From Prevotella sp. P5-108 (GTDB lineage Bacteria; Bacteroidota; Bacteroidia; Bacteroidales; Bacteroidaceae), in NCBI RefSeq assembly GCF_002251385.1, contig NZ_NPJJ01000018.1:186001-250000 (forward strand): a stretch of DNA of 64,000 nt. Direction: 5' to 3'. The position numbers and the translations under genes are program-made. Shown piece after piece: positions 16,420 to 24,429 of this stretch (the stretch's first letter is position 1; each line of letters begins with the position of its first letter). The notes below the pieces were generated by a model. It saw only the letters and a program-made list of their open reading frames with translations, did no database searches and was not told the origin of the DNA.

Positions 16420-18132
16420 TCATCGCTGTATATGCGAGGCAGCCAGCCGCAATCCTGTCAGATTATTGGCCTGAGCGCAATAGTCACGGCCATTATACCA
16501 TCTGAGACACCTGAAGTTTCCGCCACGTACTACATGCCTATGGTCGGGCTTATTGCTGACGCAGGGCGATGGATTAGGGCCCTGTGGATTAACTTGAGCC
16601 TTCTTGCTGTGCGATGTGCGCCATATATCACTGCATATCTCATCAACATTGCCCGTCATGTCGTACAGGCCCAGTACATTGGGAATGAGCTGACCCACAG
16701 CCTGAGGATGGCGTAGGTCGTCGCCCCACCAGGCAACCACTTTGGCAGATCCGTCAACCTGTTCGTGTCCGCTATAACGCTCTACAGGCTCGCCCCGACC
16801 ACCTATACACGCATACTCCCACTCTGCCTCGGTGGGCAGACGGAACTGCTGACCGCTAAGGGCATTGAGCTTACTGATAAACAGCTTGATGTCGCTACAG
16901 CCTACATTAGTTACAGGCTGGTTAGCATCGTCTTGGTTCTCCGAAGGGTTCACGCCCATTATAGCTTGCCACAATGCCTGGGTTACTTCGTACTTACACA
17001 GATAGTAACTGTCTAACGTTACCTGGTGGGGAGCCATCTCCTTTGGCGGTATATAGTACTGACGTAGTTCGGGAAAGACAAAACCCATAGTAAAGGTACC
17101 TGCGGGCACCTGTACCATGTCGTTGACCACCTTAGCTATCAGCTCGCTGCGGGATGATGGCTGCGGGGATTTGTCCAGATGGATGCTGACAGACTTAGGC
17201 AACTGGCTTAGAGCCAGGCGGATGCCTGTTCTGGTAGGACGTCTGGTATTGTCCCCGATGTAGAAGCCTGTACGCTCGTAACTGCCCAGGTCAGTAATGT
17301 CGTAGAAACAGCCACGGTCCACGCGGTAGTCCTTCTGCGATTTAGCATCCAGATACTCTGCACCACCCTGATTTGCACAGAGTTCACTTACGTTGCCCGT
17401 CATGTCGTAGAGACCCAGGGCATTGGGCTTGAGCATACCTACCGCGTGCGCACGGAGGTCGCTGTTCCAGTAGATCCACCCTACCTCCTTGGCGTCATCG
17501 CTGCCACTGTACTTATAACGGCGTGGCGATTTGCCCTCATCGTAAGCCCACTGCCATTCCTCCTCGGTAGGCAAACGGAACTTGAGTCCAGTTATCTGGT
17601 TGAGGCGATAGATGAACAGCTGGGCCTCGTCCCAATAAAAACCCTCTACGGGCCGATTGCCCACAGTATGCTGCGAGGGATTGGAGCCCATCACGGCCTG
17701 CCACAACTGCTGCGTCACCTCGTACCGACACAGATAGTAACCGGCCACCGTGGCGCTATAGGCTGCCGGACATTTGCCGGTATAACCAGGATAGAAGTTG
17801 CGGTCGTACATAGTGAACGTTCCGCCAGGGATATACACCATGTCGGCTATCAGCTTCTCTATTACCTGGGTGGGAGTCATCTCCACTGGGGGCGGGTCTT
17901 CCCTCTTTGTCACCTGGTTTTTTACTTCAACAGGCTCCTTGGGCTCGGGCTTAGGTTCCGCCTTTCGCTCTACCCGTTTCTTGGGCTTGGGGGCTGTCTT
18001 GGCTTTAGCCTTGGCGGTATGCTCAGTCTTGTCCTTTGGCTTCTTCACCTGAGTCTGCTGTCGGATAATGCCCTGCGCATCCATACTGATGGTCCATGCC
18101 AGTGCCAGCATGATGAGAATACATTGTTTCAT
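16420..18132 (-). CDS. Exported protein with two SUMF1 (FGE-sulfatase-like) domains
   Basis: A 570-residue protein with a signal peptide (MKQCILIMLALAWTISMDAQ). Next comes a Lys/Pro/Glu-rich linker (~residues 30-80) like those that span the periplasm. Two SUMF1 domains follow, at ~95-310 (MVYIPGGTFTMYDRNF, YEVTQQLWQAVMGSNPS, FRLPTEEEWQWAYDEG, GLYDMTGNVSELC) and ~335-565 (MVQVPAGTFTMGF, YEVTQALWQAIMGVNPS, FRLPTEAEWEYACIGG, GLYDMTGNVDEIC). The fold is that of formylglycine-generating enzyme, but I do not see the paired active-site cysteines with confidence. Most such Bacteroidetes proteins are non-catalytic or have unknown roles. It has its own promoter in a dispersed repeat at 18160-18224. Confidence 0.88.
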   Translation of the reverse strand: MKQCILIMLALAWTISMDAQGIIRQQTQVKKPKDKTEHTAKAKAKTAPKPKKRVERKAEPKPEPKEPVEVKNQVTKREDPPPVEMTPTQVIEKLIADMVYIPGGTFTMYDRNFYPGYTGKCPAAYSATVAGYYLCRYEVTQQLWQAVMGSNPSQHTVGNRPVEGFYWDEAQLFIYRLNQITGLKFRLPTEEEWQWAYDEGKSPRRYKYSGSDDAKEVGWIYWNSDLRAHAVGMLKPNALGLYDMTGNVSELCANQGGAEYLDAKSQKDYRVDRGCFYDITDLGSYERTGFYIGDNTRRPTRTGIRLALSQLPKSVSIHLDKSPQPSSRSELIAKVVNDMVQVPAGTFTMGFVFPELRQYYIPPKEMAPHQVTLDSYYLCKYEVTQALWQAIMGVNPSENQDDANQPVTNVGCSDIKLFISKLNALSGQQFRLPTEAEWEYACIGGRGEPVERYSGHEQVDGSAKVVAWWGDDLRHPQAVGQLIPNVLGLYDMTGNVDEICSDIWRTSHSKKAQVNPQGPNPSPCVSNKPDHRHVVRGGNFRCLRWYNGRDYCAQANNLTGLRLAASHIQR

Positions 18133-18159
18133 ACGTGTTTTAAGTTATAGGAATATAGA

Positions 18160-18224
18160 TAGTCCAAACCGAAGGCCATAAGCTCGCTTAATGGCTGAGG
18201 TGCAGCCTATCTTCTACAAAGGTA
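18160..18224 (-). repeat. Promoter-type dispersed repeat, single unit
   Basis: Reading the minus strand: TACCTTTG (a -7 box, 18217-18224), GATAGGCTGCACCTC, an inverted repeat GCCATTAAGC/GCTTATGGC, then CTTCGGTTTGGACTATC. The same order occurs three times upstream of ychF (20414-20658) and in related form upstream of ruvB. It lies directly upstream of the SUMF1 gene and gives it a plausible ~78-nt leader. Confidence 0.75.
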
Positions 18225-18311
18225 CATCTTTTTTGAATACCGACAGCCTTTTTTCCGTTTTTTCTGACATGGTGAGAGTCATTTACTTCCATCACGATGA
18301 AAATGAAAATC

Positions 18312-18347
18312 GCCGCGGCTATCCTGTTAACAAGATAACCGCGGCGA
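18312..18347 (-). terminator. GC-rich terminator after lgt
   Basis: CGCCGCGG (18312-18319) pairs with CCGCGGCG (ending 18347), extended by TATC/GATA. On the minus strand it is followed by ATTTTCATTTTC. It lies just past the lgt stop. Confidence 0.75.
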
Positions 18348-18383
18348 CGGGGTACTTATATCAGTGGGCTGATGGCTGCCGGC

Positions 18384-19265
18384 TTACTGCCGTGCCTTGC
18401 GCAGAGCGCGGCGCATGCACACGATGCCTATGATGATGAATGGCACAGAGAGCAGTTGGCCCATATTGAACAGCATGTCGTGCTCGAAAGCCTCCTGCAC
18501 GTCCTTGGTATACTCTATCACAAAGCGGAAGCAGAAGATAAGCGTCAGACAGAGTCCGAAGAAGAAGCCCGTGCCTGCCCACTCTTTGTGCTTCTTGTAG
18601 AAATGCCATCCCACAAAGAAGAAGAGGAAGTAGGCGATGGCCTCATAGAGCTGTCCGGGGTGGCGGGGCATCTGGTCTACGCGCTCGAAGATGAACGCCC
18701 AGGGCACATCGGTAACCTTGCCGACTATCTCTGAGTTCATCAGGTTGCCCAGGCGTATGAAGCAGGCGGTGATGGGGGTGGCTATGGCTATGTCGTCGAG
18801 CACCTGCCACAGGTTCATGTGGGTGCGACGGTAGTAGCACCACAGCGCCAGCATCAGTCCCAGCGTGCCTCCGTGGGAAGCCAGTCCCTCGTAGCCCGTG
18901 AAGATGACGGTGCCGCCGGTGAGGCTGTAGAGCATGCCGCCATGGGCGAGGGGAGCGCCATCGACAAACTTGATGGGCAGCAACATCTCTATCACGTGCT
19001 GCCAAGAGGAAAGGAAATAGTGGGGTTCGTAGAAGATACAGTGACCAAGACGAGCTCCCATGATGATACCCACAAAGCAATAGAGGAAGAGTGGGTCAAA
19101 ATACTCGTCCTTGACGCGCTGGTCGTGGTAGAGCCATCTCACGAGGAAGTAGGCGAGGGCCAGTCCGGTAATCCAGCACAGTCCGTACCAGCGCACATCA
19201 AACGGCCCGAGATGCAGCGCTGTCGTATCGGGGTTCCAGAGGATAAAGTTGAGCAGACTTGTCAT
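18384..19265 (-). CDS. lgt: Prolipoprotein diacylglyceryl transferase
   Basis: A 293-residue, seven-helix inner-membrane protein that adds diacylglycerol to the lipobox Cys of prolipoproteins, the first step of lipoprotein maturation. Family signatures are [22 protein letters not shown], the Lgt signature [16 protein letters not shown] and [12 protein letters not shown]. It starts at the ATG at 19265, 11 nt after the ychF stop, so it is probably co-transcribed with ychF. It would serve the many lipoproteins encoded in this window. Confidence 0.96.
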   Translation of the reverse strand: MTSLLNFILWNPDTTALHLGPFDVRWYGLCWITGLALAYFLVRWLYHDQRVKDEYFDPLFLYCFVGIIMGARLGHCIFYEPHYFLSSWQHVIEMLLPIKFVDGAPLAHGGMLYSLTGGTVIFTGYEGLASHGGTLGLMLALWCYYRRTHMNLWQVLDDIAIATPITACFIRLGNLMNSEIVGKVTDVPWAFIFERVDQMPRHPGQLYEAIAYFLFFFVGWHFYKKHKEWAGTGFFFGLCLTLIFCFRFVIEYTKDVQEAFEHDMLFNMGQLLSVPFIIIGIVCMRRALRKARQ

Positions 19266-19276
19266 AGCTTGATGCG

Positions 19277-20383
19277 TTATACGTTGAACCGGAAGTGCAT
19301 GATGTCGCCGTCCTGGACCACATACTCCTTGCCCTCGATGCCCAGCTTGCCGGCTTCGCGTACGGCAGCCTCAGAGCCATACTGGATGTAGTCGTCGTAC
19401 TTGATGACCTCGGCACGGATGAATCCCTTTTCAAAGTCGGTGTGTATCACGCCGGCACACTGGGGTGCCTTCCAACCCTTGTGATAGGTCCATGCCTTGA
19501 CCTCCATCTCTCCGGCGGTGATGAATGTCTCGAGGTTGAGCAGACTGTAGGCCTTCTTGATGAGACGGTTTACGCCGCTCTCCTCCAGTCCCAGCTCGTC
19601 GAGAAACATCTTCTTGTCGTCATAGGTCTCGAGCGACGCGATGTCTTCCTCTGTCTTGGCGGCTATCACCATGGCCTCGGCGCCCTCTGAAGCGGCTATC
19701 TCTTCTATCTGGCGTGAGTACTGGTTGCCCTCCTTGGCGCTGGCCTCGTCTACGTTGCACACATAGAGCACGGGCTTGGTGGTAAGCAGGAACAGGTCGT
19801 GGGCGGCCTGCTGCTCCTCCTTGCTCTCAAAGGTCACCGAGCGGGCGTTGCGGCCCTGCTCCAGCGCCTCCTTGTAGGCTTCGAGCACGGTCACCAGCAC
19901 CTTGGCGTCCTTGTTGTTGCCTATGGCTGCTATCTTCTGGTTCTTGGCGAGCTGGGCCTCGATGGTGTCGAGGTCTTTGAGCTGCAGCTCGGTGTCGATA
20001 ATCTCCTTGTCCTGCACGGGATTGACGGGAGCACCGCCCTCGCGCACCACATTGTCGTCGTCGAAACAGCGGATGACATGGATGATGGCGTCGCACTCAC
20101 GGATGTTGCCCAAAAACTTGTTGCCCAGTCCCTCGCCCTTGGAGGCACCCTTCACCAGACCGGCTATATCTACAATCTCGCAGGTGGCGGGCACAATGCG
20201 GCCGGGGTGTACTATCTCTGCCAGACGGGTGAGTCGGTCGTCGGGGACGGTGATGACACCTAAGTTAGGTTCTATCGTACAGAAAGGGAAGTTGGCTGCC
20301 TGTGCCTTGGCACTGGACAGGCAATTGAACAGCGTAGATTTTCCCACATTAGGAAGACCTACGATACCACATTTTAATGACAT
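19277..20383 (-). CDS. ychF: Redox-regulated ATPase YchF (Obg family)
   Basis: A 368-residue cytosolic nucleotidase. The P-loop is GLPNVGKST (residues 8-16), switch region [18 protein letters not shown], and the G4 motif is NVDE rather than NKxD, which marks YchF proteins that prefer ATP. A helical insert and the C-terminal TGS domain follow ([16 protein letters not shown] to [15 protein letters not shown]). It associates with the ribosome. It starts 24 nt after the predicted transcription start of a promoter carried by a repeat (20414-20443). Confidence 0.96.
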   Translation of the reverse strand: MSLKCGIVGLPNVGKSTLFNCLSSAKAQAANFPFCTIEPNLGVITVPDDRLTRLAEIVHPGRIVPATCEIVDIAGLVKGASKGEGLGNKFLGNIRECDAIIHVIRCFDDDNVVREGGAPVNPVQDKEIIDTELQLKDLDTIEAQLAKNQKIAAIGNNKDAKVLVTVLEAYKEALEQGRNARSVTFESKEEQQAAHDLFLLTTKPVLYVCNVDEASAKEGNQYSRQIEEIAASEGAEAMVIAAKTEEDIASLETYDDKKMFLDELGLEESGVNRLIKKAYSLLNLETFITAGEMEVKAWTYHKGWKAPQCAGVIHTDFEKGFIRAEVIKYDDYIQYGSEAAVREAGKLGIEGKEYVVQDGDIMHFRFNV

Positions 20384-20413
20384 ATCTTATTATAAACGTT
20401 TATTTCCAGAGTA

Positions 20414-20443
20414 CAAAGGTAGTGCAAACCGAAGACAATGCAA
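20414..20443 (-). promoter_or_regulatory. Promoter of ychF-lgt, carried by a repeat unit
   Basis: On the minus strand TTG (20441-20443), a 19-nt spacer and TACCTTTG (20414-20421), a canonical -33/-7 pair. It is the last unit of the three-unit array at 20414-20658. Confidence 0.8.
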
Positions 20444-20658
20444 AGAAAAAACGCATGTTTTTTCATTTGGCATTGTTGAGGTGCAGCCTATCTTATCCAA
20501 AGGTAATGCAAACCGAAGAGATTACAAAATAAATTTATTTATTTTTAATCTTGAGGTGCCGCCTACCTTCACGGCGCAGCCGTAGTGGTAGTGCAAACCG
20601 CAGACAATGCAAAGAAAAAACGCATGTTTTTTCGTTTCGCATTGTTGAGGTGCAGCCT
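20414..20658 (-). repeat. Three tandem promoter-type repeat units
   Basis: On the minus strand each unit reads AGGCTGCACCTCAA (or AGGCGGCACCTCAA), an inverted repeat, then TTCGGTTTGCAYTACC. The GAGGTGC boxes on + lie at 20478, 20553 and 20647. The inverted repeats differ in sequence: two are of CAATGC...GCATTG type, the middle one is an AT-rich GATT...AATC. Two units keep TTG-19 nt-TACCTTTG; the outermost has lost the TTTG and instead carries an ACGGC/GCCGT hairpin, as in the ruvB array. The gap 20384-20768 holds no gene. Confidence 0.85.
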
Positions 20659-20768
20659 ATGCTCTACAAGTGTAAGCTGAAATATGGGTAGGTTTGCTAT
20701 GCGAGGCCAATGGGGTGACTTCTGCTACCCCATCAGTAATCCCACAGCGCGCGGCGGTCTTCAGCGTA

Positions 20769-21866
20769 TCAGTCATATACATATACCCACTTTCCATTGC
20801 GCAGCACCCATCTTCCATTTTTCGTGTGCTGGTATTTGCCGATGATGGTCGACAGGAGGAAAGCTATCAGCGGCGAGGCGAGGGCCATGGCCATCATAAT
20901 CCACAGCGAAACCTGGACCACCGTGGTCAATGCCACTACAAAGGTGTGGATGGCGACCAGCGTGACGAGGGTCATGACGACACCATAGAGGCGTAGGCGC
21001 AAACCATTGATAAGCACGGGGATGCCATAGCATACCAATAGGGCGGGCCAGATGCTTCCCGTGAAGTGGGCAGACACCAACATGGCGGGCCACTGCAGTA
21101 TATAGCCTATCACGAGGGGCCATATCAGCAGCGGTGCTTTGATAAAAATAGTCACACACAAGAGATACATGAGCGCCAACGCCATAAACAGCGCCACGGG
21201 GATGATGCCGACGATGGCATTTTCTATGCCTACATAGTCGGGGTTGCACCACCACAGCGCATCCCAGTCTATCATCAGCGCCATATAGATGACTATGCCC
21301 ACGGCGGCGAAGAAGGGCAGCGCCGAAAGCACCAGAAAGCGGGTGCGGAGGGGCATCCATACCGCCAGAAGCATGAGCAGCAATGCCATGAAGGGCAGCC
21401 ATCGGCTGTAGAGCATCCGTGTGGAGGCAGAGTGGACGTCCAAGTGGGGCATAGCCAGCCAGGAGGTGAGCTGTAGGCGCGGGCGGAAGTTGTCGGAAGC
21501 AAATCTGTCGGTCGCCGAGGGTGGGTTTTCGTCAGCGAACTTCAGCCAACGGGCTTCCACAAGGTATCTCCTGCCGTCGTAATGGATGATGCCTTTAATC
21601 TGTCTTACATCTACAGAGTCGCCCACATCTCCAAAATGGGAGGCGGTGCGGCCATCGGGGCCGGTAACTGTGCGCCCTACGACATCGACGAGGGTGCCGT
21701 TGGCGATGTAAAGCACTGTGCGTGAGCCGTCGTACTCGGTGGGCTTTTCGACTGGGGTGGCTTTGATTTCGGGGCCGACGAGGCAGTCGACCTCATACTT
21801 CTGCGCCATGACGAGGGTAGTCAGTCTCAGGAAGAAGAGCAGTGACAGAATTCTGAAGGCTTTCAT
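20769..21866 (-). CDS. Exported and membrane-spanning protein of unknown function
   Basis: A 365-residue protein with an N-terminal signal peptide (LLFFLRLTTLVMAQ). A ~110-residue extracytoplasmic, beta-rich part follows (DGSRTVLYIANGTLVDVVGR, IHYDGRRYLVEARWLKFADE). The C-terminal part from ~residue 155 has about seven hydrophobic helices (for example WLPFMALLLMLLAVWMPL, AIVGIIPVALFMALALMYLL). It ends with the aromatic, basic GRWVLRNGKWVYVYD. I recognise no family. The soluble part resembles an SH3-like fold in pattern only. No strong promoter was seen; it may be transcribed on its own. Confidence 0.7.
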   Translation of the reverse strand: MKAFRILSLLFFLRLTTLVMAQKYEVDCLVGPEIKATPVEKPTEYDGSRTVLYIANGTLVDVVGRTVTGPDGRTASHFGDVGDSVDVRQIKGIIHYDGRRYLVEARWLKFADENPPSATDRFASDNFRPRLQLTSWLAMPHLDVHSASTRMLYSRWLPFMALLLMLLAVWMPLRTRFLVLSALPFFAAVGIVIYMALMIDWDALWWCNPDYVGIENAIVGIIPVALFMALALMYLLCVTIFIKAPLLIWPLVIGYILQWPAMLVSAHFTGSIWPALLVCYGIPVLINGLRLRLYGVVMTLVTLVAIHTFVVALTTVVQVSLWIMMAMALASPLIAFLLSTIIGKYQHTKNGRWVLRNGKWVYVYD

Positions 21867-21951
21867 ATCTACTGGGTTTAGGATTGGGAGAGTGAGGGTG
21901 TGGGTCAGGCTGTGGGGCTCTATGCGGGAGAGGATGCAGGGGTGGCGTACT

Positions 21952-22683
21952 CTATCCGCGTCTTACGATGATAGGAATGTAGAAATAGGCCCGGTTGTTG
22001 GTAAACTGGGTGTAGCCTATCTGTTGGGCAATGCGGTAGTAGGGGTCGTGGTCCAGCAGATTGCCGGGGTCATCATCGTACTCTACGCGGGTGATGACGG
22101 GGCGGCTGTTGCTCACCTGGCAGTAGAGGCGCAGCTGGTGCAGCTGGTCGTCGCCATAGATGGCTCGGCTGGCGATGCTTATCTCGTAGCATTCAGTATA
22201 ATTCTTCTTTCCCACGTTGGCGTCGAAGTCGTCTATAAGCAGACTTATTGTGGTTCCAACCTTCCAGTTGATGTAGCCCTGCAGGTTGGCGTCGCCCTTA
22301 TTGCCGTTGCCTTGGGTCGGGTTGTAGTGGCTCATGTCCTGGACCAGGTTCTGCGCGGGGTGGCTTACCCTGAAATTGGAGTAGGGCAGGGTGGGGTTGC
22401 CCTTGTCTATGAAGTCGGCAGTCTTGCCGTCGCTCTTCCGTCTGCACAGGATGCTGATGCGGTCGTCGCAGAAGTAGTCCTGTGCGGTCTTATAGCCCTT
22501 GCTGTAGTCGGCAAACGCATTGGCATCAAGCAGATTGTTGCCCTCGGGGGTGACGAAGTCGAGATAAATGCGTTGGGTAAAGATGTTGGCAGATGAGTCA
22601 TTGTCATCTTTGTCGCACGAGGCGCACATGGCAAGCGTGGCGATACATGCCACCAAGACCAAGATATTCTTCCTGAGTTTCAT
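21952..22683 (-). CDS. Putative NigD-like lipoprotein
   Basis: A 243-residue protein with a signal peptide and lipobox (ACIATLAMCASC, Cys ~23), followed by an acidic DKDDNDSS tether typical of surface-exposed Bacteroidetes lipoproteins. The rest is beta-rich (FTQRIYLDFVTPEGNNLLDA, YINWKVGTTISLLIDDF, RVEYDDDPGNLLDHDPYYRI). Length and pattern recall NigD-like or DUF5034-type lipoproteins, but the assignment is weak. The start is the ATG at 22683; an in-frame ATG 17 codons upstream would precede the signal peptide with non-signal sequence. Confidence 0.6.
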   Translation of the reverse strand: MKLRKNILVLVACIATLAMCASCDKDDNDSSANIFTQRIYLDFVTPEGNNLLDANAFADYSKGYKTAQDYFCDDRISILCRRKSDGKTADFIDKGNPTLPYSNFRVSHPAQNLVQDMSHYNPTQGNGNKGDANLQGYINWKVGTTISLLIDDFDANVGKKNYTECYEISIASRAIYGDDQLHQLRLYCQVSNSRPVITRVEYDDDPGNLLDHDPYYRIAQQIGYTQFTNNRAYFYIPIIVRRG

Positions 22684-23003
22684 ATTGATGCGGATATTAA
22701 TGATGTACTGTTTGCAAATGTAGTGCATATTCATTAATCTTCCAAGGAAAAACGCAATTATTGTTGTAGCTTGGTCTACAAAAGTATTCAGCCAAGCCTA
22801 TGGTCGCGCAAGAAGTGGCGCGTCTCAGCCTATGTATCCTCGGCTGCATTTCCAGCCCTCAGAGGCTGCCGTACTGCTGGTTACGACCAGGCAGAATGTT
22901 ACCAATATGCGAAGCCGAATGATGCCGAAGGTCTTTGGCGAAGAGGGCAGTGCCGCCGACTTCGGTTTGCGTATCGCGGAGATATAATAGGAGGCAGCGG
23001 ATG
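22684..23003. other. Intergenic region, no gene seen
   Basis: The 450-nt gap between the NigD-like lipoprotein and the Sel1-repeat gene contains only a terminator hairpin at its far end (23004-23055). Open frames here resemble no protein family. Confidence 0.6.
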
Positions 23004-23055
23004 GCCAAAAGGCTTCAGCAAGGGAACGGGCAGTCTCTTGCTGAAGCCTTTTGGC
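23004..23055 (-). terminator. Long terminator hairpin after the Sel1-repeat gene
   Basis: GCCAAAAGGCTTCAGCAAG (23004-23022) pairs with the exact complement at 23037-23055, a 19-bp stem with a 14-nt loop. The inner arm carries an A/T run usable on either strand. Confidence 0.75.
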
Positions 23056-23135
23056 ATTGTGTAGGGAGGAAGGGTGGAGTGGGGGCAACTCGCTCTGGTG
23101 CTCTGACCGTGGCAGCGGGTCGCTCAAGCAGCCTC

Positions 23136-24380
23136 TCAGGCCTCGCTATCGCAGGGATAATCGTCGTCATCGGCTACGTGTCTCAGCCATTCATCGTATT
23201 TGGGCAGCCAGATTTCCTCAATCTTAGCCTTGTGGTGGTCGAGGAAGCCCTGTCTGTAACCTCTGATTACTGTCTGGAGCAGGTCGCTACAGCCAAGCAT
23301 AAGCCCCTTGTAGGCATACTCGTAGGCGAAGCTCTCGCCGCAGCCAGCGGGCGCGGTGGAGTCGTCCAGTATCATGCGGGTAAGGGCTGCATAACCGTGG
23401 GGACTGCGCAGACGGGCGGCACGGCCATACCAGAGCCAAGCCTGCTGATAGTCTTGGGCGAAGCCATAGAGCCCTTCCTCGTAGTAGAAGCCGAGGTAAT
23501 AGGGGCATACGCAGTCGCCGAGGCACCATCCTGCCTGGAGGTCGTCGCTGAGACAGGCGCTGAGTTCGCGCCGGGCGTCGGGGTCGAGGGCATCGTAGGT
23601 GGCGTCGTCGGTGAGCATGGTGTACATGAGGTAGCAGTCGCGAGCATCGACAGCCCTGCCTTTCTGCATGATTTCGGCGAAGCCATCACGGTCGACGACG
23701 ATGCCGTCGCGGTCGCAGCAGTCGGTGACAGCCCACCAGAAGAAGGCTGCGCTGCCACCATGTTCGGTGGCCAGTTCATAGTTGGTCACGGCGTTGCCGA
23801 TGCGGCCCAATTCCCTGTCGGCGTTGCCCATGAGCATATAGTATTCGGGGTCATGAAAGTCCTGCTGATGGACATGGTTTTCGGCGAGTTCATAGCCTTT
23901 TAGCGCATCGCGTGGGCTGCCGTTGGTGCCATAGATGATGTCGCGGATGTGCTGCTGCATGGCTTTCTCGCTGTGGTTGTCCAATGCCTTCTGCATCAGG
24001 TCATTGTAGGCATCGTAGTCGCACTCTCCCAGGTCGCCGTCCTTGTGCATGTAGGCGAGTTGGGCATAGGCGTCGCCGATACCGTGGCTGGCAGCGAGCT
24101 TGTAGAAATCGTGCTTGATGCTGTCGGAGTCGTTGTCGTATTGGAGCACATCGTGCAGCCTGGCATAGGCGTACATCATGTATGGATTGCCCTGCCAGGC
24201 CATCATCTCGATTTTCTTCACATCATCGAAGAGCAGCGGCACGTTGTTGTTCTGGCGGAGCAGCAGCAGGAAGAGCATCTGCGCTTCGCTGTCGTAGGCC
24301 ACGGTTTCTGCGGTGGTCCAGAATGCTTCCTGCACCCTGAACTCCCTGAAAAGTTGTCTGGTTAGGGCTGTCATACACAT
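23136..24380 (-). CDS. Sel1/TPR-like repeat protein
   Basis: A 414-residue cytosolic, acidic protein built from helical repeats: DFYKLAASHGIGDAYAQLAY, NAVTNYELATEHGGSAAFFW, QAWLWYGRAARLRSPHGYAA. These fit Sel1-like (SLR) units of ~36 residues with Ala/Gly at turns. There is no signal peptide or catalytic motif. Such proteins act as adaptors; no partner can be named. The start is ATG 24380, with ATG 24374 two codons later as an alternative. It follows polA by ~50 nt and may be co-transcribed. Confidence 0.7.
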   Translation of the reverse strand: MCMTALTRQLFREFRVQEAFWTTAETVAYDSEAQMLFLLLLRQNNNVPLLFDDVKKIEMMAWQGNPYMMYAYARLHDVLQYDNDSDSIKHDFYKLAASHGIGDAYAQLAYMHKDGDLGECDYDAYNDLMQKALDNHSEKAMQQHIRDIIYGTNGSPRDALKGYELAENHVHQQDFHDPEYYMLMGNADRELGRIGNAVTNYELATEHGGSAAFFWWAVTDCCDRDGIVVDRDGFAEIMQKGRAVDARDCYLMYTMLTDDATYDALDPDARRELSACLSDDLQAGWCLGDCVCPYYLGFYYEEGLYGFAQDYQQAWLWYGRAARLRSPHGYAALTRMILDDSTAPAGCGESFAYEYAYKGLMLGCSDLLQTVIRGYRQGFLDHHKAKIEEIWLPKYDEWLRHVADDDDYPCDSEA

Positions 24381-24429
24381 TAATATTCAAGTTGTTTGGC
24401 GTATCTCTGTCGCCGTGGCGGCGGTGGCG

